64,000 bases of DNA. Source: Cherax quadricarinatus. Its lineage: Eukaryota > Arthropoda > Malacostraca > Decapoda > Parastacidae. Each line of letters opens with the position of its first letter. The first letter of the stretch is position 1. Shown in pieces: positions 57,801-64,000 of this stretch. The notes beneath the pieces are model-generated. The model ran no database searches and had not been told where the DNA came from. It worked only from the letters and a program-made list of their open reading frames with translations. A program made the position numbers and the translations under genes. The stretch is taken from contig NW_027195502.1 of the NCBI RefSeq assembly GCF_038502225.1, forward strand, positions 111,655 to 175,654. Direction: 5' to 3'.

Positions 57801-60800
57801 AGTCTTACAAGACACACTAGAGACTTACAAGACACACTGTAGTCTTACAAGACACACTACAGGCTTACAGGACACACTACAGTTTTACAAGACACACTAC
57901 AGTCTTACAAGGCACACTACAGTCTTACAAGACACACTACTGTCTTACAAGAGACACCGAAATCTTACAAGACACACTACAGTCTTACAAGACACACTAC
58001 AGTATTACAAGACAAACTGCAGTCTTGCAAGACACACTACAGTCTTACAAAACACACTGCAGTCTAACAAGACACAAGACTTGCAAGACACACTACAGTC
58101 TTACAAGACACACTACAGTCTTACAAGACACACTACAGTCTTACAAGACACACTGCAGTCTTACAAGACACACTACAGTCTTACAAGACACACTGCAGTC
58201 TTACAAGACACACTACAGTCTTACAAGACACACTGCAGTCTTACAAGACACACTACAGTCTTACAAGACACACTACAGTCTTACAAGACACACTACAGTC
58301 TTACAAGACACACTACAGTCTTACAAGACACACTACAGTCTTACAAGACACACTACAGTCTTACAAGACACACTACAGTCTTACAAGACACACTACAGTC
58401 TTACAAGACACACTACAGTCTTACAAGAGACACTGAAGTCTTACAAGACACACTACAATCTTACAAGACACACTGCAGTATTACAAGACAAACTGCAGTT
58501 TTCAAGACACACTACAGTCTTACAAAACACACTGCAATCTTACAAGACACATGACTTGCAAGACACACTACAGTCTTACAAGACAGACTGCAGTCTTACA
58601 AGACACACTACAGTCTTACAAGACACACTACTGTCTCACAAGACACACTACAGTCTTACAAGACACACTACTGTCTTACTAGACACACTACAGACTTACA
58701 AGACACACTACAGTCTTACAAAACACAGTCTAGTCTTTACAAGACACACTTCAGTCTTACATGGCACACTACAGTCTTACAAGACACACTACAGTCTTAC
58801 AAGACACACTACAGTCTTACAAGACACACTACAGTCTTACAAGACACACTGTAGTCTTACAAGACACACTACAGTCTTACAAGACACACTGTAGTCTTAC
58901 AAGACACACTACAGTCTTACAAGACATACTGCAGTCTTTCAAGACACTCTACAGTATTACAAGACACACTGCAGGCTTGCAAGACGTACTGCAGTCTTGC
59001 AAGACACACTGCAATCTTACAAGACACACTACAGTCTTACAAGACACACTGCAGTCTTACACTACACTCTGCAGTCTTGCAAGACACACTACAGTCTCAC
59101 AAGACACACTGCAGTCTTACAAGCACCCTACAGTCTTACAAGACACACTGTAGTCTTACAAGACAAACTACTGTCTTACAAGACGCACTACAGTCTTACA
59201 AGGCACACTACAGTCTTACAAGACACACTACAGTCTTACAAGAGACATTGAAGTCTTACAAGACACACTGCAGTCTTACAAGACACTATACTGTATTACA
59301 AGACACACTGCAGTCTTGCAAGACACACTACAGTCTTACAAGACACAAGACTTGCAAGACATGTTACAGTCTTACAAGACACACTGCAGTCTTACAAGAC
59401 ACACTGCAGTCTTACAAGACAGACTTCAGTCTTACAAGACACACTACAGTCTTACAAGACACACTACTGTCTTACTAGACACACTACACACTTACAAGAC
59501 ACACTACAGTCTTACAAAATACAGTCTAGTCTTTACAAGACACACTTCAGTCTTAAAAGGCACACTACAGTCTTACAAGACACACTACAGTCTTACAAGA
59601 CACACTACAGTCTTACAAGACACACTACAGTCTTACAAGACACACTGTAGTCTTACAAGACACACTACAGTCTTACAAGACACACTGTAGTCTTACAAGA
59701 CACACTACAGTCTTACAAGACATACTACAGTCTTTCAAGACACTCTACAGTATTACAAGACACACTGCAGTCTTGCAAGACATAGTGCAGTCTTGCAAGA
59801 CACACTGCAGTCTTACAAGACACACTTAAGTCTTACAAGACACACTGCAGTCTTACAATACACACTGCAGTCTCACAAGACACACTGCAGTCTTACAAGC
59901 ACCCTACAGTCTTACAAGACACACTGTAGTCTTACAAGACAAACTACTGTCTTACAAGACGCATTACAGTCTTACAAGGCACTCGACAGTCTTACAAGAC
60001 ACACTACAGTCTTACAAGAGACACTGAAGTCTTACAAGACACACTGCAGTCTTACAAGACACAATACTGTATTACAAGACTCACTTGCAAGACACACTAC
60101 AGTCTTACAAGACACAAGTCTTGCAAGACACACTGCAGTCTTACAAGACACACAACAGTCTTACAAGACTCACTACAGTCTTACAAGAAACACTACTGTC
60201 TTACATGACACACTACAGTTTTACAAGACACACTGCTGTCTTACTAGACACACTACAGTCTTACAAGACACACTAGAGTCTTACAAAACACAGTCTAGTC
60301 TTACAAGACACACTACAGTCTTACAAGGCACACTACAGTCTTACAAGACACTACAGTCTTACAAGACACACTACACTCTTACAAGGCACACTACAGTCTT
60401 ACAATACACACTACAGTCTTACAAGATACACTACAGTCTTGCAAGACACACTACTGTCTTACAAGACACACTACAGTCTTATAAAACACAGTCTAGTCTT
60501 ACAAGACGTACTGCACTCACACAAAACACAATACAGTCTTACAAGACACACTAGAGTGTTACAAAACACACTGCAATCTTGCAAGACACACTACAGTCTT
60601 ACAAGACACACTACAGTCTTACAAGGCACAATACAGTCTTACAAGACACACTACTGTCTTACAAGACACACTACAGTCTTACAAGACACACTACTGTCTT
60701 AATAGACACACTACAGTCTTACAAGGCACAATACAGTCTTACAAGGCACACTACTGTTTTACAAGACACACTACAGTCTTACAAAACACACTAGAGTCTT

Positions 60801-63405
60801 ATAAAACACAGTCTAGTCTTACAAGACACACTACAGTCTTACAAGGCACACTACAGTCTTACAAGACACTACAGTCTTACAATACACACTACACTCTTAC
60901 AAGGCACACTACAGTCTTACAAAACACACTGCAATCTTGCAAGACACACTACAGTCTTACAAGACACACTACAGTCTTACAAGGCACAATACAGTCTTAC
61001 AAGACACACTACTGTCTTACAAGACACACTACAGTCTTACAAGACACACTACTGTCTTAATAGACAAACTACAGTCTTACAAGGCACAATACAGTCTTAC
61101 AAGGCACACTACTGTTTTACAAGACACACTACAGTCTTACAAAACACATTCTAGTCTTACAAGACACACCACAGTCTTACAAGGCACACAACAGTCTTAC
61201 AAGACTCACTACTGTCTTAGAAGACACACTACAGTCTTACAAGACACACTACTGTGTTACTAGACACACTACAGTCTTGCAAGACACACTACAGTCTTAC
61301 AAGACGCACTACAGTCTTACAAGACACACTGCAGTCTTACAAAACACAGTCTAGCCTTACAAGACACACTACAGTCTTACAAGGCACACTACAGTCTCAC
61401 AAGACACACTACAGTCTTACAAGACACACTACAGTCTTACAAGACACACTGTAGTCTTACAAGACACACTACAGTCTTACAAGACATAATACAGTCTTAC
61501 AAGACAATCTACAGTATTACAAGACACACTGCAGTCTTGCAAGACACAGACACACTGCAGTCTTACAAGACACACTGCAGTCTTACAAGACACACTACAG
61601 TCTTACAAGACACACTACAGTCTTACAAGACACACTACAGTCTTACAAGACACACTGTAGTCTTACAAGACACACTACAGTCTTACAAGACACACTACAG
61701 TTTTACAAGACACACTACAGTCTTACAAGACACACTACAGTCTTACAAGACACACTACAGTCTTACAAGACACACCGAAATCTTACAAGACACACTACAG
61801 TCTTACAAGACACACTACAGTATTACAAGACAAACTGCAGTCTTGCAAGACACACTACAGTCTTACAAAACACACTGCAGTCTAACAAGACACAAGACTT
61901 GCAAGACACACTACAGTCTTAGAAGACACACTACAGTCTCACAAGACATACTGCAGTCTTACAAGACACTCCACAGTATTACAAGACACACTGCAGTCTT
62001 GCAAGACACACTGCAGTCTTACAAGACACACTGCAGTATTACAAGACACACTACAGTCTTACAAGACACACTACAGTCTTACAAGACACACTAGAGACTT
62101 ACAAGACACACTGTAGTCTTACAAGACACACTACAGGCTTACAGGACACACTATAGTCTTACAAGACACACTACAATCTTACAAGACACTCTGCAGTATT
62201 ACAAGACAAACTGCAGTTTTCAAGACACACTACAGTCTTACAAGACACACTACAGTCTTACAAGACACACTGCAGTATTACAAGACAAACTGCAGTCTTA
62301 CAAGACACACTACAGTCTTACAAAACACACTGGAGTCTTTCAAGACACACTACAGTCTTACAAGACAGACTGCAGTCTTACAAGACACACTACAGTCTTA
62401 CAAGACACACTACTGTCTCACAAGACACACTACAGTCTTACAAGACACACTACTGTCTTACTAGACACACTACAGACTTACAAGACACACTACAGTCTTA
62501 CAAAACACAGTCTAGTCTTTACAAGACACACTTCAGTCTTACAAGGCACACTACAGTCTTACAAGACACACTACAGTCTTACAAGACACACTACAGTCTT
62601 ACAAGACACACTACAGTCTTACAAGACACACTACAGTCTTACAAGACACACTACAGTCTTACAAGACACACTGTAGTCTTACAAGACACACTACAGTCTT
62701 ACAAGACACACTACAGTCTTACAAGACACTCTACAGTATTACAAGACACACTGCAGTCTTACAAGACACACTGCAGTCTTACAAGACACACTGCAGTCTT
62801 ACAAGACACACTACAGTCTTACAAGACACACTGCAGTCTTACAAGACACTCTGCAGTCTTACAAGACACACTACAGTCTCACAAGACACACTGCAGTCTT
62901 ACAAGCACCCTACAGTCTTACAAGACACACTGTAGTCTTACAAGACAAACTACTGTCTTACAAGACGCACTACATTCTTACAAGGCACACTACAGTCTTA
63001 CAAGACACACTACAGTCTTACAAGAAACATTGAAGTCTTACAAGACACTATACTGTATTACAAGACACACTGCAGTCTTGCAAGACACACTACAGTCTTA
63101 CAAGACACAAGTCTTGCAAGACATGTTACAGTCTTACAAGACACACTGCAGTCTTACAAGACACACTGCAGTCTTACAAGACAGACTGCAGTCTTACAAG
63201 ACACACTACAGTTTTACAAGACACACTACTGTCTTACTAGACACACTACAGACTTACAAGACACACTACAGTCTTACAAAACACAGTCTAGTCTTTACAA
63301 GACACACTTCAGTCTTACAAGGCACACTACAGTCTTACAAGACACACTACAGTCTTACAAGACACACTACAGTCTTACAAGACACACTACAGTCTTACAA
63401 GACAC
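51851..63405 (+). repeat. Satellite B array, segment 2
   Basis: Clean 20-bp satellite B of about 11.5 kb. P-type blocks occur at about 51850-53750, 54650-55590, 57500-60060 and 61400-63405. Q-type blocks occur at about 53750-54600, 55600-56500 and 60060-61260. The run at 58081-58430 is almost pure consensus. Within the last Q block, about 358 bp (near 60579) is repeated in tandem (near 60937). No genes are seen. Confidence 0.95.
58081..58430 (+). repeat. Highly homogeneous satellite B run
   Basis: About 17 consecutive monomers, nearly all equal to the consensus, with a few TGCAG variants. The rest of the array shows a diagnostic variant every one to three monomers. This local homogeneity points to recent expansion of single monomers inside a P-type block. 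Confidence 0.75.
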
Positions 63406-64000
63406 AGCTTACAAAACACTAATCTTAAAAACTCAGTCTTTCAAGAAAATCTTTCAAGACAACTCGTCTTTTAAGAACATGTCTTAAAGAACAAAGTTTC
63501 CCCGGGATAAAATAATTTAAAGAACCCCTCAGTCTTACAAGACACACTGCAGTCTTAAAACAGCTTAAACACACACAGTCTTACAAACACCTACAGTTTA
63601 CAAGAAAAACTTTTTCCCCAGGGGAAACTCGTCTTAAAGACACATACAGCTTACAAGACAACTAAGTTTTTAAAAAAACCCATCTTTCAGCCCTAGTCTT
63701 AAAAACACTCAGTCTTAAAGACCAAGTCAAAGACACACTCTGCAAGACAACTCGCTTAAAAACAAAATACAGACAAACACTTAGTCTTACAAAAACCCCT
63801 AAGCCAAAAAACACTAGTTTTCAAGAAAACGCAGTTTAAAAAACAAAAATGTTTCAAGAAAACTCACAAAAAAATTAAACAAAAACACAAGTCTTCAAGA
63901 CATTTGTCCTAAGAACACCAGTCTTTCAAAAACCACTCAGTCTTAAAGAAACCCCGGGCTTTAAAGAAAATTCAGTCCAAAGAAAATAGCTAAGAAAACT
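63406..64000 (+). repeat. Satellite B with degraded sequence, window end
   Basis: Same character as 46851-51850: broken monomers, lengthened homopolymers and an abrupt left edge at about 63405. The array continues past the window. No other feature is seen. Confidence 0.78.

Noticed and set aside
37781..63405. Dozens of 60-290-codon open frames with a 20-residue repeat, resembling a repetitive structural protein
   Set aside because: They follow from the stop-free 20-bp consensus, occur in all three frames at once, show no codon bias, start context or frame conservation, and break wherever a monomer gains or loses a base.
601..64000. CRISPR-like array of 20-bp repeats
   Set aside because: Repeats are contiguous with no unique spacers, and the sequence is eukaryotic; no cas genes are present.

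Overview
This window is eukaryotic repeat DNA with no host gene that I can support. The retroelements (several APE-type non-LTR families, a tRNA-derived SINE and other short retroposons) and the very long simple arrays suit a large arthropod genome. The LINE A 3' end, a GC-rich segment around the CTCCAGGTAA motif, looks to me like sequence common in decapod crustaceans, crayfish or lobster type. That last point is recognition from memory, not a search.

Layout. Bases 1-590 hold a C-rich array related to satellite A but in inverted orientation. Bases 591-29637 are satellite A, a 20-bp tandem repeat (consensus GGGGCCTGGGGAGGTTATTA), interrupted by three copies of one retrotransposon, LINE A (7814-9448 minus, 21029-23643 plus, 28577-29410 minus). 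Bases 29638-37780 are an island of nested retroelements: a LINE B fragment, a short retroposon with a (TTAC)n tail, a (TTA)n tract, and LINE C. LINE C is split by a tRNA-derived SINE and by a nearly complete LINE A (33037-36890). The 3' end of another retroposon closes the island. Bases 37781-64000 are satellite B, an unrelated repeat that also has a 20-bp period (consensus ACACACTACAGTCTTACAAG).

Both satellites have higher-order structure. Satellite A reuses a five-monomer cassette and carries segmental duplications, including a 382-bp triplication. Satellite B has a composite unit of about 4.26 kb built from two recognisable blocks, here called P and Q, which recur across the array. Bases 46851-51850, 63406-64000 and, less severely, about 600-2400 contain many small indels and homopolymer changes with sharp edges. 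They look like unpolished assembly rather than biology.

All long open frames are either retroelement polyproteins, mostly broken, or by-products of a 20-bp period (60 bp equals 20 codons). The most informative items are the LINE A architecture (three CCCH zinc fingers, then an endonuclease, then a reverse transcriptase, with a short tandem 3' terminus), its insertion into LINE C giving an accidental in-frame fusion frame, the shared 20-bp period of two unrelated neighbouring satellites, and the dyad symmetry in satellite B.
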